Shown here: positions 1-10,452 of the stretch, in pieces
Layout: each line of letters starts with the position of its first letter
How positions within the stretch are numbered: position 1 is the stretch's first letter
Program-made: the position numbers and the translations under genes
Notes under the pieces: model-generated
The model's input: the letters and a program-made list of their open reading frames with translations, nothing else
Told to the model about the DNA's origin: nothing
Database searches by the model: none
NCBI GenBank assembly: GCA_024734495.1
Contig: JALMQS010000161.1
Coordinates: 3,074,450-3,138,449, forward strand
DNA length: 64,000 nt
From: Forficula auricularia
Lineage: Eukaryota > Arthropoda > Insecta > Dermaptera > Forficulidae
Reading direction: 5' to 3'

Positions 1-385
<385 letters not shown>

Positions 386-899
386 GGGGTGTTTCCCAGT
401 AAGTAATAAATAATAATACTTGTTTTTGTTTTCATTTGTTTTGTTTTTGTTTTCAAGAAGCTTCTCGCTCGTTATTTCATTATTTATTTTCGTTTTTTCC
501 TTTCCCTTTTGCTTTATACAAATGTACATTTTAAATGTAAATATTATTAAAGTTTAGAAAGAAAAAACTTGCAACTTTCTGTAATGAGCAAATAATCTTC
601 ATCTACATAGATAAATAATAAATAAATAAACCAAAAAGGAGAAAACAAAATCAAAAGAATTTAGAATAAATAATAATACCTAACAAGGAGAATTGTTTAT
701 TTTATGCTTTCTATATTAGTTTTACCTGTATATATGTATGTGTATCTATGCATCAATGTGACTTTGTTCTGTTAATTTCCGCAAACATTTTCTCTATAAA
801 AATAATTGTTTACCTACTCAATTTAAATGAAATTATATAAAAATTAAACATTTCCAGGTTCGCTCTAAGCAAAAACTTTAACTTTTAACATCCAAATTC
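386..899. other. AT-rich stretch, no gene seen
   Basis: Stop-rich in all frames, with short A/T runs. I see no repeat family shared with the rest of the window. Confidence 0.6.
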
Positions 900-1157
900 C
901 TGCGTTAATTCATTTTTAAGGTAGTTCTTTCACAAATGCAAATTCAAGAAGTCTTCAAAAACTTGGAATATAAGTCATTAAAAGCATAATACAGATACTG
1001 TTAAAATTTGAAGACGATTTACCAAAACAAACATGAAATAATTGCAATTAAAAATGAAATGTTTTACATATGCTAGATAAAGAAAGGGTGGGAATATAAT
1101 AATTTTTTTTTTCATTGAAGGACTTTCACCATCTTGATGAAAAACTAATATTTGTTA
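900..1157 (-). repeat. Repeat R6, first half (interrupted copy)
   Basis: Matches the reverse complement of about 28190-28490, including the stretch around the motif ATGAAAAACTAATATTTGTT. The second half of this copy resumes near 1936. The 28-kb copy is continuous, so it serves as the empty-site reference for the two insertions in between. Confidence 0.8.
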
Positions 1158-1169
1158 GAAAAATATATT

Positions 1170-1338
1170 TTGAAGGAGACAATAAAGAGTAAATCTTCTG
1201 TTGAATTATAAATTTTACGCATTTATAACGTTATAAATAAATAAAATTTATAATTCCAGCAGAAGACAACACTCTTTTATTGTCTCCTTCAATATATAAA
1301 AATTCTGCCACTCTCGGCAAAAACTTTCAATTCAATAT
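1170..1338 (-). mobile_element. Family U hairpin element with 12-bp TSD
   Basis: A 169-bp insertion flanked by identical 12-mers GAAAAATATATT at 1158-1169 and 1339-1350. The continuous R6 copy near 28.2 kb has a single related site, which confirms the insertion. Read on the minus strand it starts with the U leader (GCCGAGAGTGGCAG) and then forms an inverted repeat whose arms contain GGAGACAATAAAAGAG and TCTTCTGCTG. It encodes no protein. A 12-bp duplication suits target-primed reverse transcription better than a MITE. Confidence 0.75.
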
Positions 1339-1363
1339 GAAAAATATATTAGGAATAACTTAA

Positions 1364-1935
1364 AAAAATAAGCTGACGTGTTCTGATGTGGCCATCCAGT
1401 TGACTTTACCATACAACCTGGCCCCTCACTTATATTTAATATTTAATAAAATTATTTATAATCATGTAGGGGGGGGGGTAGTTTTTGCATTTTTAGACTC
1501 CTGACCCACTGATTATGTATACAAAATTTGGTTGAGTTTGCTCAAAACGACCTAGATTTTTAATTTAACCCCCTTAATTTTGGGTCGATATGCACCAAAA
1601 TCTAATCAGCTCTTAATCTCAATGGACCAAAACTACGTGTGAAATTTGGTTTTGATACCCATACCAGTTTTTGAGCTAGCTCGTCCACAAATTTGGTAAC
1701 GCACAGACTAACTAACTAGCTAACAGACATTTTGACAAAACAATTATTATCTTGAAAAATATAATTTTCGATGTTCACTTATTAGAGCTTTTTTGTAGAC
1801 CGAAATGCCCTGGTTTTGCTCAATTTTAATCGAAATAGTTTCAGCCGTTTTTGGATATTCTGAAAAAAGGGAAAAAACACTTTTTTCATGCACGATTACA
1901 ATACTTGACCATACCCTGTATGGTAAAGTAAATAT
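1364..1935 (-). mobile_element. Repeat R1, near-complete copy
   Basis: Related in reverse orientation to 49985-50665 and 54590-55262. Its ends carry AATAAGCTGACGTGTTC and TATGGTAAAGT, and GTATGGTAAAGT/ACTTTACCATAC form a subterminal inverted repeat. The interior holds one monomer with a G-run followed by the conserved ATTATGTATACAAAATTTGG stretch. It interrupts repeat R6. The short ORF at 1805-2014 runs across its edge and has no family signature. Confidence 0.7.
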
Positions 1936-2060
1936 TGAAATTATTTACCACGTAGCTTTGATAAAAAACAAAAAATACATATTTGGGCGATTATTTTTAG
2001 TGGAAGGGATATAAGCACAATGGCTTGGAAACGATCTTGCTAGTACCTAGTATGTGTGTA
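1936..2060 (-). repeat. Repeat R6, second half
   Basis: Matches the reverse complement of 28080-28200 (shared core TTTGGGCGATTATTTTTAGT). It is separated from the first half by the U element and R1. Confidence 0.75.
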
Positions 2061-3054
2061 TCCATATAGAGATTTATTAGTGTGAATGGACAGTCACAAT
2101 AAAAAAACATAACCAAAATTTAGTTCGTCTATATTTAGTAGAGGATACGAGGTTAAAACTTTAAAAGATTGTCTCGAAAGAACCTCCTTAACATCTCCTT
2201 GCCTAAAATTGCTATTCTGTAAGCAAAAACTTGAACTCCAAAGCGTTAATATTTAACCAAAAGTGTTAAAAATTAAAACCATGTCAGAGGGTGTATTTAA
2301 AATTGTAACGGCATATTTAATGAACAAAGATGGCGCCTTTAACTAAAAACGTAAAATGTAAGGCTATGTTTTTGACAGCTTTGAGTTTCCATTTTCATAT
2401 CCATTTGATCTGTGACAGAAACATTAATACCAGAATACCACAATGATAATAAACTTTTATTATATATATATTACTTTATAATATTTTATTTATTTAATTT
2501 ATTTATGGTTTATAAAATATATTTGTTTGGATAAATAGATAACATATTTAAAAATATTTTATTATACAAAATAAATTTAAATGTTTAAAAATGATAGATA
2601 GAAAAAAACAGAATTAATTATTAGATGCGGCCAAAAATATTGAATTGCTAACTAGACTAGCTATGTGGGTATTTTTTAGATTTTTCTTTTTTAGCTGTTT
2701 TTTTTTATTAAAAATAGCTGAGATACTAGATTGAGAAAACAAATCAAAACTATTGAGCGTGTTAATAAGTAAAAATGTTAACGTTGCTGTTAAAACTTGG
2801 TTTAGAGAATAGCATTTTTTAAAGCTAGTGTGTTATTACTTACTTTTTAACACCCACTTTAAGATACAAATTTTAACGTTCGTTTTTAGAGATGCCCCTA
2901 CAAATACAATGTTCTTGAATAAAATAAAAACATAATATGTTCTATACTAGGGCATTTTAATTTGACTGTTGGGCGGACTCAATTCATTCTGTTAAATTCC
3001 CCAAACTTATCAATATAAAAATAATTAAGACTAAAAAGTAAAAAAATAAATTAT
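2061..3054. other. AT-rich stretch, no gene seen
   Basis: No ORF with family features. TA-rich tracts lie around 2460-2600. There may be a weak inverted relationship between about 2200-2280 and 2740-2880, too diverged to define ends. Confidence 0.5.
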
Positions 3055-3285
3055 AATTTAAAAAAACTAAAAAACACGCTTGCTCGCAATTTTCTTAAAA
3101 AGTACAAAATAATGTATTAAACTAATAAAGATAAAAGCGTCAAAAAAGCGTGCAGAAGCATGTACTTTTAATTAATTTCGACAAAGTGCCCCACGCTTTT
3201 TGGACTTTATGTTCATTAGTTTAATACATTATTTTGTACTTTTAGACAATTACTGACAAAATCGTGTTTTTTAGTTTTTTAAAAT
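3055..3285. mobile_element. Foldback element, copy 1
   Basis: Arms of about 65 bp (3061-3127 and 3216-3283) are reverse complements around AGTACAAAATAATGTATTAA and the CTAAAAAACACG end. The centre holds TTCGACAAAGTGCCCC. It shares its arms with the next element. Confidence 0.75.
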
Positions 3286-3418
3286 TATTTTTACACGCTT
3301 TATATTACCCTCACCTGTAAGTATGTATTTATCTATGTATCAATGTAACTTTTGTTCAGTTAAATTCCATAAACATTTCTCTATAAAAATAATTAAGACT
3401 AAAAAGTAAAAAAATAAA

Positions 3419-3613
3419 TTATATTTTAAAAAAAACTAAAAAACACGCTTCTAAAAAGTACAAAATAATGTAATACTTAATCAAAAAGACTGGGGCACTT
3501 TGTCGAAATTAATTAAAAGTACAGGTTTCTGCGCACCACACTTTTTGATTAAGTATTACATTATTTTGTACTTTTTAGAAGAGTGTTTTTTAGTTTTTTT
3601 TAAATATAATTTA
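3419..3613. mobile_element. Foldback element, copy 2
   Basis: Same arms as copy 1 (AAAAACTAAAAAACACGC and AGTACAAAATAATGTA), but its centre, GGGGCACTTTGTCGAA, is in the opposite orientation. The two neighbours are one family inserted in opposite directions. No coding potential. Confidence 0.75.
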
Positions 3614-3637
3614 TTTAATATTAGTACAAGATCCTGA

Positions 3638-4175
3638 CTTAGGTCGACCTTCACCTATCGAGTTTTCTAATGAAATTAATATTTTGATAATATAATGTAT
3701 TAATAAACAAAGCTTGTTAGGTCGACATCCAAATTCCCTGAATAGATATTTTTAATAAAAAATTAAAGTTGTTAATTTTATAACATAAATGTAGTTATCG
3801 AGTTTCCGGATAAATATATTACCAATCGAGAGTAAAATATGTATATAAAATGCCAAAGTTGGGTCGTCTTTTTTTTCCCTGCATAAGTCCAGGTAGACAG
3901 GAATAACAGGTAACTTGAATTAGTATTTTGTAGTTATAGAGTTTTAATTATTTTGAGAAAAATGTAGATAATTTTATTGCGAACACGGTGATAACTACAT
4001 TATGTAATAATATTAAAACTTTATTTTTTTTATTATTACAGTGTGACAAAATTGTAGTAAACTGATTTAATTTTTATTAAAAATAGCTATGCAGGGAAAT
4101 TGGATGTCGACCCTATCAAGTTTATCAAGATATTAATTTCAATTATGAAACTCGATAGGTGAAGGTCGACCTAAG
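3638..4175. mobile_element. Foldback element with CTTAGGTCGACC termini
   Basis: The left end (ACTTAGGTCGACCTTCACCT then ATCGAG) is mirrored at 4141-4175. A second inner block, GGTCGACATCCAAATT near 3720, pairs with 4098-4115. The interior is AT-rich and noncoding. I could not settle the target duplication. Confidence 0.75.
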
Positions 4176-4875
4176 ACGGGATTCGGACTATATTGACGGA
4201 ATAGATTTCGGCCCCAGTCCAAATTTTCCACATTAAAAAGTAAGCGGTGAAACGAAAAAACTATGCTGTAACCGCAGTGTGGTAACTAGACTTTGAAGGG
4301 CCCTGTGCTAGCTATTGAATTCTGGCCCGCCTATTTTTTTGTTCTTTTCAATAAATACATATCAATAAAACAAATAGTGTAAAGCATTTTTTTGCAAGTT
4401 AATTTTATTATTTATAGTATTCCGCGATCGCGGGTACACCTGTTGCACTTAAGGCACTCTTTGTAACCATCCCCTTAAGTATAATTAGAAAAAATTTAAA
4501 TTTAATTCACTTTAAAGTGATGGTGTGAGAAGGTGCAGTTTTTAGGTATTTTAAACCTATCCTATTCAGAAAGAGCTTAAGTTAAAATCATGAAAAAATT
4601 CCTAACTCTCTCAAACTCTCTTTATCAAACTCTACTAACATACCAAGTTTCGGGTGATTCCAAAGTCATTATATTTTTTAATTTAGCCTATAATTTCACA
4701 TCTTCATTTTAGCTCCTAAAGAAAGGAAAAATTCGTTTTTTTTGATTTTTTTCTATTATTTGTATTCCAAACTCTACAAATATACCAAATTTCAGCAGTC
4801 TAGGGTCAGCTGAAGTACTCCAGAATTTTGATGAGTCAGTCAATCAGTGAAGAAAAAGCCTTTCTTTAGCTTCTT
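4176..4875. other. Repeat-derived stretch, no gene
   Basis: Contains a short perfect palindrome CCGCGATCGCGG near 4421 and a region (4600-4870) with two related blocks around AAACTCTAC and ATACCAA. This looks like noncoding repeat body. No ORF of interest. Confidence 0.4.
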
Positions 4876-4990
4876 CTAACTTGTACAGTATAAGCAATAG
4901 AAATATGAAATTTCGTAATTTAGTTAAGCTTATAGACTAGTATTGAGGACTAAAATTTCAGTCATGTATAAGTTTCCATTGCAAAGCTGC
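4876..4990 (+). repeat. Repeat R5, copy 1
   Basis: About 115 bp similar to 51835-51955, sharing AATTTAGTTAAGCTTATG-like and TATAAGCAATAGAAA blocks in the same orientation. Function unknown. Confidence 0.6.
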
Positions 4991-5069
4991 GCGGGCATCA
5001 AAATGGCGCGAGTTGATTTCTGTAAAGAGTAGTCTAGCGGGGCCACGGTCATGCCTCCAGATATTGTGG

Positions 5070-5155
5070 AAGAAACTGAGGAATAGAATAATAGGACACA
5101 CGTTAAAACAGAGGGAACCCTTAGAGATATTTTAGAGAATGGAGGAAGGATCTAG
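5070..5155 (+). pseudogene. Non-LTR RT C-terminus fragment
   Basis: Translating from 5070 gives KKLRNRIIGHTLKQREPL, which aligns with KKRRGQMMGHTLRHGGLL in the larger RT relic at 26955-28000 (the zinc-knuckle-side tail of endonuclease/reverse-transcriptase retrotransposons). A stop follows after EIF. Only the short 3' scrap remains. Confidence 0.65.
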
Positions 5156-5673
5156 ATATTTTGACCATAAATGATATGAATTCCATGGAATACCGTAGAA
5201 CGGTCTTGTTTTTTCCCTGTATAGATACTACAATGGTGTTTGGTCTAACATATTATAGTCAATAACACAAGGCTTAATTGTAAAAAGGCTCAAAACCTGC
5301 AATCATATTGAATAAGAACTGAAGTAAAGCATTTGTCAATTCGTTCAGCCCTATGACCATAAGAGAATAGAACTCGTATTCTGTCAACGTGTTTCCCGCG
5401 AGTTACAACCTTCAGTTGTTCATGACCCGCATCCACAGGTACGTTCTAAATCAAGCCAGTCCCTAAAATTTTATTTTTTTATTCCTATTATTTTTATTTT
5501 CACGATGCAGAAGTCAATCCAGGCCTATAGAAGTTACAAATCTTGGCGTAACTCCTTGCATCAATATCATAAAAAAATAAAATAGATTATAGGAATTTTA
5601 GAAAAGTGAAAAAGTTGGCAATCGTTGATGAAGATATTATGTTTTGTAATTGTAGTTTTAACCGGTGTTCAAG
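5156..5673. other. Presumed intron downstream of the TGF-beta-like exon
   Basis: On the minus strand this follows the splice donor of the propeptide exon. No further exon with a furin site or cystine-knot cysteines is visible here or anywhere further left, so the rest of the gene lies outside the window, is lost, or is too diverged for me to see. Confidence 0.5.
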
Positions 5674-5680
5674 CCATACC
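5674..5680 (-). promoter_or_regulatory. Splice donor of the propeptide exon
   Basis: On the minus strand the sequence reads CACAAG|GTATGG, a good donor directly after the conserved VIFFPQ segment. Reading through gives only MA and a stop, which supports splicing here. Confidence 0.75.
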
Positions 5681-5977
5681 TTGTGGGAAGAAGATGACTT
5701 TTTCGGTCTTGCTATAGAAGTCCTCGGTGGACTCAGGGGCAGGCGTGGAGTGCGTGTCGAGGATCATCGAGTTCTCGAAGCGCAGTGGGGCAGGCAGAAC
5801 GCGAACACCGTCCACATGGGGCGGCTGGTCGAGGCGTAGCTTCAGAAGAATTTGCATCTTGACCCATTCGATCCTGGCTTGGGTGAGTTCTTCGCTGAGG
5901 GTTGCCTGATGACAGCCCTGACACCGGGAAACTTCGGCGGACGCGACCGCTACGAGCATGGCCACGACGAAGAGCAT
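5680..5977 (-). CDS. First coding exon of a TGF-beta-family ligand (signal peptide and N-terminal propeptide)
   Basis: Reading from the ATG at 5977, the peptide begins MLFVVAMLVAVASA, a compact hydrophobic signal peptide with a likely cleavage site after ASA. Then comes CQGCHQATLSEE, a two-cysteine motif, and ARIEWVKMQILLKLRLDQPP, which matches the alpha-1/latency-lasso segment of TGF-beta, myostatin/GDF11 and activin prodomains (known pattern: RIEAI..QIL.KLRL..PP). The exon ends EDFYSKTEKVIFFPQ plus one base, also typical of that prodomain. About 99 residues, phase-1 exon end. It would act as a secreted growth factor precursor in the extracellular space. An in-frame ATG further upstream (6241) would add 88 non-conserved residues with a long phenylalanine run, so I prefer 5977. 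GC content and CpG are much higher than the surroundings. The subfamily (myoglianin, activin-beta or dawdle) cannot be decided without the ligand domain. Confidence 0.8.
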
Positions 5978-6450
5978 GGCGTGCGGCCGCCACGCTCGGA
6001 TATGATCTAGCCGTCCATGGGGACGGGACTCGCGGTCTTGCTTTGAATTAGCCACTCCCAATCTGTACAGCAGTGTCTCTATTGGTTGACTCGGTATCTC
6101 TGGGTCACTGGTACAATTTGCAGTAAACGCAATCAACGCACTGATAAAACAATTCGTCATTACGTCACTTAAAAAAAAAAAAAAAAATTCTCCACGAGAA
6201 AATAAAAAACAACCCCGAAAAAGTGGCAGCTCGAAGAGCATTTTTTTTTTGAGTATCTATTATTATCAATTTTCAAAATCACCTCATTCATAAAACGCAG
6301 CAACATCTGTCAGCGCGTTAAGGAGCGAAACGCCTAAAGTATCCGCAACCAAATTAGCAGCCAAGCTCGCAAGCTGCGTTCTGCTCAATCACAGGCAAAA
6401 AGAAAAGATCTTTCAGTTAACGAACCAATCAAAAATGTAATTGACTCCAT
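5978..6450 (-). promoter_or_regulatory. Candidate 5' UTR and promoter-proximal region
   Basis: Upstream of the propeptide ATG the sequence stays CpG-richer than the window average (5978-6060 and 6300-6400) and includes an A-run at 6174-6186. No TATA box or initiator could be assigned with confidence; an upstream noncoding exon is possible. Confidence 0.3.
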
Positions 6451-6458
6451 GTCATTGT

Positions 6459-6754
6459 CAGGGCCGTATTTCTAAATAGGTTAAGTAGGCTTCAGCCTAG
6501 AGCGGAAAATTTTCAGGGGCGACAGTTTGGCAATTTATTCAAAAGTTAAAATGAAGTATCTCAGACGTTAATAATATTTTCCGTACGAATTTAAGAATAC
6601 ATGTTACTTAAAAATATGTTTTAGTCCTTCTACATAGCCTACTTTCTAAAACTATAACATAATACAAATTCACAGGATGTTAGGCAAATATGAACTATAG
6701 AGGGGCGGCAATGTACTTTAGCCTATCGGTGGCATACTCTTAAATCCGGCCCTG
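6459..6754. mobile_element. hAT-type MITE with perfect 8-bp TSD
   Basis: The ends CAGGGCCGTATTT and AAATCCGGCCCTG are imperfect inverted repeats of the hAT CAGGGCCGG type. The flanks GTCATTGT (6451-6458) and GTCATTGT (6755-6762) are an exact 8-bp target duplication. It is 296 bp and noncoding, so it would have depended on a hAT transposase in trans. It lies just upstream of the TGF-beta-like exon. Confidence 0.9.
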
Positions 6755-6904
6755 GTCATTGTCTGTTTATACTTAAATATCTCAACATGGAAGAAACATT
6801 TCTAAAAAAATACCTGGCAACAGCTGGTGTTGCATGAGTTTATCCATAGAGATTCATTATTTTAAATCATAATGATCAATTCTTCAGAAATGTGATTAGA
6901 TGTT

Positions 6905-7078
6905 TTATTACAAAGAGTAGCAGAGTTGTTCTTTCTTAAGGGAAAATAAATGGGGATGTTCTCGGCTTTATGCACATAATCATATAGTACACCTATATAT
7001 ATAATGGAATACATATATATAGAGAGAGAGAAACAAAGTGGTTGTCCTCTGCTTGATGCAAATAACCATACACACATA
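6905..7078 (+). mobile_element. Family U element, degraded
   Basis: Contains the leader scrap GAGTAGCAGAGTTGTT and, at 7027-7070, the arm GAAACAAAGTGGTTGTCCTC followed by TGCTTGATGCAAATAA, the same blocks as in the 8.3-, 34.6- and 54-kb copies. TA and GA microsatellite tracts lie between. An ORF on the minus strand here is incidental. Confidence 0.6.
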
Positions 7079-7092
7079 TATATAAAATATAA

Positions 7093-7238
7093 AGATAAGA
7101 GTAAATAAATATTATATTTAATATTGATTTACTATTTAGCTCAGTAAATCAATATTAAATATAATATTTATTTACTTCTATCTTTATTAAAGATGTTTCA
7201 CCTTGCACCAACACCACAACACCACAATCTCTACTAAT
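7093..7238 (-). mobile_element. Family V hairpin element with 14-bp TSD
   Basis: A 146-bp element flanked by TATATAAAATATAA at 7079-7092 and 7239-7252. On the minus strand it begins with a leader (two GTGGTGTTG units, then AAGGTGAAACATCTTTAATA) and ends in arms built on TAAATAAATATTATATTTAA and its complement. Both termini sit at the same places as in the 55.7-kb copy, which defines the family ends. No coding capacity. Confidence 0.75.
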
Positions 7239-7264
7239 TATATAAAATATAATCATCATCCGTC

Positions 7265-7472
7265 TTTTTAATTATAAATATTATTTTTCATGGGATCAGT
7301 ATCACTGTGGATATTGACAATTTTTTTACTTTTCAGCTTGTGAGCCAGTCAGAATTAAATTAAATTAATTTTAATTAATTTAATTCGGACTGGCTTATAA
7401 GCCTAGAAAGAAGGAAAATTGTCAATATCTACACTGATACTGATCCTATAAAAAATAATATTTATAATTAAA
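7265..7472. repeat. Inverted repeat, family U interior
   Basis: Arms 7270-7340 and 7405-7470 (ATTATAAATATTATTTTTCA; GTATCACTGTGGATATTGAC) surround an AATT-rich loop. The same arm occurs at 54095-54200 between the two halves of another U element, so this is probably the centre of a U-type hairpin. Confidence 0.6.
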
Positions 7473-7473
7473 A

Positions 7474-7516
7474 ATTGAAGGAGACAATAAAAGAGTGTGT
7501 CTTCTGCTGAATATAA
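7474..7516 (+). mobile_element. Family U arm fragment
   Basis: GAAGGAGACAATAAAAGAGT followed by GTGTCTTCTGCTG, the arm sequence of U elements at 1.2 and 38.2 kb. No leader is attached. Confidence 0.6.
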
Positions 7517-7894
7517 TTTTTTTTTTTAAGGGGGTTCGGGGTATAAGGTATTTGCAGATCATTTAATCTCCGAGAAACATTGTTTTCCAGATTAATCAAA
7601 TATTAAATTAATTAGATCAGAATTAGATCCCTTAAAAATTAGTATTTTTAAATCGTTAGAAATTTTAAATAATACAATAATTCACCAAAAAATCTTAAAT
7701 CGGAAAATAGAAATTCCCGAAAAGCTTTATTTTAAAAATAGCCGCTAAAATAAAAACTTCATGAACGCCACCTACAAAATAATAAAACAAGTATAAATTT
7801 CAATTCTTGACTTGCCCACACTGAACAATTTCTTAACCTAGCAACATGAAAGATTTTTAAACTTTCATTCATAAATTACCCTATGAATCCATTG

Positions 7895-8050
7895 GCAGAG
7901 ACTGATGAAGAGGGCAAAGCCCTCGAAACTATAGTCTCGTTATAAATAAATAAAATTTATAATTCCAGCAGAAGACACACTCTTTTATTGTCTCCTTCAA
8001 TCTATAAAAATTCTGCTACTCTCGGCAAAAAAACTTTCAATTTAATATAA
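7895..8050 (-). mobile_element. Family U unit with hammerhead-like motif
   Basis: On the plus strand CTGATGA (7902-7908) is followed by one extra A, a perfect 6-bp stem (GAGGGC/GCCCTC, 7910-7924, loop AAA), and GAAA (7925-7928), then CTATAGTC. This resembles a type I hammerhead core with a minimal helix III. Downstream come CCAGCAGAAGACACACTC, GTCTCCTTCAA and the leader complement CTGCTACTCTCGGC. I infer a noncoding retroelement end; catalysis is not shown, since helix I cannot be closed locally. Confidence 0.6.
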
Positions 8051-8051
8051 T

Positions 8052-8209
8052 TAAAAAAAGACTGATGATGAGGCGAAAGTCTTCGAAACTATAGTCTCAA
8101 ACAAATAAATAATATATATATATATATATTATACTGTGTATATATATATATATATATTATTATACATATATACTTATATATATATATATATATATATATA
8201 TTACTTATA

Positions 8210-8248
<39 letters not shown>

Positions 8249-8375
8249 CATATACTTTATATATGTGTGTATGTTTATTTGCATCAAGCAGAGGACAAAT
8301 CCTTTTGTTTCTCTCATGAATCAACAACTCTGCTACTCTCGGAAAAATAAAAACTTTTCAATTACATATATTGAC
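8052..8375 (-). mobile_element. Family U unit, second in tandem, with TA microsatellite
   Basis: Placed head-to-tail after the previous unit. CTGATGA (8062-8068) and GAAAC (8085-8089) flank a weaker stem, followed by ACTATAGTCTC, a long (TA)n tract (about 8112-8265), TTGCATCAAGCAGAGGACAA, and the leader complement CTGCTACTCTCGG at 8330-8342. The ORF through the TA tract is low-complexity and not a gene. Confidence 0.6.
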
Positions 8376-10151
8376 AAAAAAATTTTGATTGTTTTTATAC
8401 ATAATGAATAAATATAAATCTTTTATAGTAAAAATTAAATCTTAAAACGTTTCTTCAAAATCCAAACGTTTCGGAAGAATTTCTCCCTTTATCAATGTAA
8501 GTTAAAAATTTTTAAGAAATGAATATAAAGCAACAGTAAACAAATAAATACTATTTGAAAACAGAAAATGATACAGATTTTCTTGGAGATTAAATTAGCT
8601 TGAATAAAAAATATAAATATTTACGAAAAAAATAATATTTATAGTGAAATCATTTTTAGTAAATATTTATATTTTATGAAAGGTAATTTTATCTCCTATA
8701 CAATATGTATATGAGTGTTTCTTTATTGCTTTATATTCATTTCTTAAAGTAACTTTTTTCTTTTTTAAAATTCCATTAATAAAAGGAGAAGAGAAATTCT
8801 CCATAAACGTTTGAAGATTGTTTTTTATAAAAGATTTGTGTTTATTTATATATTTAAAATAAAAAACAAAACAAACAAACAATAACATAATTTGTATATG
8901 TATGTATATGTCATCATTTTGTGATTACCTTTAAAAATGCAATGTAAACTGTTTAATCCTCCACAATTAGACGGGTATTTTAGAATTAAAATATTTCAAT
9001 TGGCAAAACTTAATTCAACATAATAGTAAATATTATTCAAATTATATTTTTTTTGCTTTTATTCTTGGAAATGATGAAATATTGTATTGTCATCGCAAAG
9101 CCATGTCTGAAATTGCAAGAAAATCGGCTCTATTGAAATACGTAGAAGTTCGATAACACAATTCTATCAAAGCAATCAAATTGACGAAAAGTTTGCGAAA
9201 AAAAAATAGACTTAAAGTTATTACAATTTTAAAATAAAAAATGTGTGTGTCAGTTCCGACGCACGACTGGAGTTTACTCATTCAGATCGACTGTCTAAAT
9301 AGGCACAAAAAAGGCTTACTAGTCTAAGAAAAAGATTAATATCATATCAAATGATAAATAAACGAATCAGTGAAAATGCCTAAATAAAATTTCAAATATT
9401 AATTAGATCAATAGCGCCGTCGTTATTAATTACTGTGACTAGAGGCTTATGGTAACTGAAATAAGACACATGAACGTTGGTAGATATGTGGTTCACAAAT
9501 CTTACCCACGAATTATAAATAAAATCTATAATATAAATGTTATATAAATTTTAAATAAATATTATAATTAAATTTAAAATAAGAATTATATATAATATAA
9601 TATATATAATATAATATGTATGATATATCTAAAATAATAACAATAAAGTATAAATATAACATAAGTATATAATATAAAAAATGAATAGTTATAGTGATTG
9701 TCTAATTATCTAAGTTTAACCATAATACGTTAGAGAAAGACGTATCAAATTATAGGGTTGAATTGTATATGATATATATAAATAAAATCATCATTTAATT
9801 TTTGAGATTAATTAAATGAAAATTTCTAAATGTCAAGTAATAAAGTTTCAAATGTTATATAATATATTTATATATATAATATAATAATAATATTTTTTCG
9901 ATTAATTTTTCAATGTCAATTTTAAAATCCGGGCCTAAAAAATGTTTGAATGATGTTGCCCTTTTTCACCACCAGAAGAGTGTGCGTACGAAAAACGTAA
10001 CGCTGTCATTCGTTGACTGAATTTTACTACCCATAATTTTCCATACCGGGCTCCTTATATGCAAATCGATTCTTACGGAGTAAACTCCAAAAACTTCTGA
10101 TATATATCAGATACAAAAAATCCCTAAAAAGTTGCACCATGTTGTACTGTG
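8376..10151. other. AT-rich intergenic stretch
   Basis: No ORF with family features. A short imperfect palindrome on ATAAATATTTAC occurs at about 8600-8675 and TA-rich tracts at 9580-9660. 9940-10060 is less AT-rich but unrecognised. Confidence 0.5.
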
Positions 10152-10161
10152 ACATCATCAT

Positions 10162-10380
10162 TTTTTTTTTTATTCATTTATTGTCATCGGGAACAAAGCC
10201 CATTTAGACAGCACATCAGTAAAGTGTTAGTAGTGTTAGTGAAGGAGCCAAGATTTTGCAGGAATAAATTTTATATTCTAGCTAGGTTTGAACCCCAAGC
10301 CTCGCGCTTGAACATCGTCACCAACGATGCTGAAGCGGAGCCGGCGCTCTAGCTAGCGCGGCAAACCCGACTCCCCCAAC
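10162..10380 (-). mobile_element. tRNA-derived SINE, full length
   Basis: Read on the minus strand it starts GGGGGAGTCGGGTTTGCCG, carries the B-box-like GGTTCAAACC (10287-10296), and ends in AATAAATGAATAAAAAAAA. The flanks ACATCATCAT (10152-10161) and ACATCCTCAT (10381-10390) are a target duplication with one difference. A second copy lies at 45.2 kb and a truncated one at 12.6 kb. It is transcribed by Pol III and mobilised by a LINE. The A box is weaker here than in the 45-kb copy. Confidence 0.85.
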
Positions 10381-10452
10381 ACATCCTCATTTTAAAGTTA
10401 ATTTAATTTTTGATGGATATCCGAACGAATTTCATTTAGGACTTACGATAAG

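Noticed and set aside
5727..5993. ORFs in other frames over the TGF-beta-like exon
   Set aside because: They are shadows; only the frame from 5977 has a signal peptide, the prodomain helix motif and a matching splice donor.
8136..8411. 91-codon ORF rich in Y and I
   Set aside because: It is a translation of the TA microsatellite and the family U arm.
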